Assembly: GCA_021108415.1 (NCBI GenBank)
Contig: JAIOQX010000002.1
Coordinates: forward strand, 248,001-312,000
Direction: 5' to 3'
Length of the DNA: 64,000 nt
From: Acholeplasmataceae bacterium
GTDB taxonomy: Bacteria > Bacillota_I > Bacilli_A > Acholeplasmatales > Acholeplasmataceae
In this document: positions 63,529 to 64,000 of the stretch, piece after piece
How the letters are laid out: every line of letters starts with the position of its first letter
Position numbering within the stretch: position 1 is the first letter of the stretch
Made by a program: the position numbers and the translations under genes
The notes under the pieces: generated by a model
Told to the model about the DNA's origin: nothing
Databases searched by the model: none
What the model saw: the letters and a program-made list of their open reading frames with translations, nothing else

Positions 63529-64000
63529 GCTTTCACCTCATCTGCAAATTTTTTAATATCATCAAAATTATCTAATAAATAATCATATTTGATTTTAGGT
63601 AGTGCTGCTTGATTTTTAAATGCTTGTCCGCCTAAAATGATTTTCACTTCAGGGAAAAAACGTTTTATTTCAGCACAAACTTGTTCAGTGACTACAATAT
63701 TATAAGGATTAGTCACACTAAATGCGATATAATCTGGTTGATAACTACGCAAAGCAGATATGATATCAGCTTTAGGTACGTTTGCGCCAATATATGATGA
63801 ATCAAATCCTTGAAGCAACATAAAATGGCTAACCATGATAGCTGCAATCTCATGATACTCAAATGATGGTGTTAAAACAACAACTTTCTTATGAAGTGAT
63901 TGAATGCTTTCTTTTCTTTTAACGATATATGCATATGAAGATTCTAATATCGTTCTAATAATAGAAGTTCTATGATGTTCTTTCCATATGCAAATTTCTA
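63525..64000 (-). CDS. B12-binding domain regulator, CarH/LitR-like, C-terminal part (cut by right edge)
   Basis: The frame is open to the edge of the window, so about 158 residues are visible and the start lies beyond. The upstream part IWKEHHRTSIIRTILESSYA resembles the helical cap of CarH-type B12 domains, with the conserved Glu-His. The Rossmann part follows: KKVVVLTPSFEYHEIAAIMVSHFMLLQGFDSSYIGANVPKADII, with the His of the base-off ligand set (FEYHE) and GANVP, then LRSYQPDYIAFSV. Relatives have an N-terminal MerR-type HTH and respond to light or cobalamin. The overlap with the permease start by 4 bases ties it to the ABC genes. Confidence 0.8.
   Translation of the reverse strand, partial: EICIWKEHHRTSIIRTILESSYAYIVKRKESIQSLHKKVVVLTPSFEYHEIAAIMVSHFMLLQGFDSSYIGANVPKADIISALRSYQPDYIAFSVTNPYNIVVTEQVCAEIKRFFPEVKIILGGQAFKNQAALPKIKYDYLLDNFDDIKKFADEVKA

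Noticed and set aside
1-64000. UGA read as tryptophan, as in many Mollicutes
   Set aside because: TGA is used as stop by several intact genes (ABC ATPase, OYE enzyme, choline-kinase-like protein), and long frames lack internal TGA, so code 11 applies.
1-64000. CRISPR array, prophage or insertion sequence
   Set aside because: No set of regularly spaced identical repeats, no transposase, integrase or phage structural frame was seen; the hairpin pair at 35643 and 36970 is too small and looks like terminators.

Overview
The window is a low-GC bacterial chromosome segment. It reads with the standard bacterial code: TGA ends several genes (for example at 660, 26094, 28888 and 31892) and tryptophan is TGG. 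Compact AT-rich genes, many lipoproteins with short signal peptides, strong AGGAGG-type ribosome sites and Firmicutes-like gene clusters (rny-ymdB-miaB-ymcA, mutS-mutL-miaA, cmk-rpsA-der-gpsA-hup) suggest a free-living member of the Mollicutes that kept UGA as stop (Acholeplasma or Izemoplasma type) or a close low-GC relative. That placement is inference; no rRNA, tRNA or phage gene was seen.

Layout. 1-350 is the N-terminal part of a PAS protein. 660-6327 is a sulfur-related block on the minus strand: a nitrate/sulfonate/taurine-type ABC importer (ATPase, binding lipoprotein, permease), a YeeE/YedE thiosulfate-type transporter and a CoA-disulfide reductase fused to rhodanese. 6646-17557 is mixed: a ferritin-like lipoprotein convergent with an apparently self-regulated MarR gene, a 1151-residue surface lipoprotein with Ig-like and GLUG-like repeats, a SulP permease, a membrane protein with a SAP-like tail, a nitroreductase and small stress or ligand-binding proteins. 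17642-21124 holds an SRPBCC protein, a membrane protein, a DsrE protein and an AlkX/YcaQ-like glycosylase.

21231-25601 is the best candidate for an unusual system: a compact three-gene cassette of PLD-nuclease/SF2-helicase/DUF3427 protein, Nudix hydrolase and an Mrr-type nuclease carrying two HRDC domains. It abuts a queH gene that lacks its usual cysteine-containing C-terminus. 27827-33769 is an operon of rdgB, a phosphodiesterase, a choline-kinase-like protein, a 999-residue protein with degenerate GGDEF and EAL domains, and a protein with a HEPN-like RNxxxxH motif.

33873-36941 has two paralogous CPBP membrane proteases around a UPF0251 regulator, with two related hairpins. 37030-39409 has a HAD phosphatase, a zinc-ribbon membrane protein and an ankyrin protein. 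39653-57984 is a long housekeeping run on the minus strand (hup, gpsA, der, rpsA, cmk, rluB, efp, aroQ, aroK, miaA, mutL, mutS, an acidic membrane protein, a YlbF/YmcA protein, miaB, ymdB, rny). 58194-64000 holds a membrane-anchored protein, two tandem paralogous lipoprotein genes (one frameshifted), a MacB/LolCDE-like ABC pair and, cut by the right edge, a CarH-like B12-binding regulator.

Promoters are often clear (TTGACA/TATAAT or extended -10 TGnTATAAT), and most transcription units end in visible hairpin-plus-T terminators, several overlapping the stop codon.
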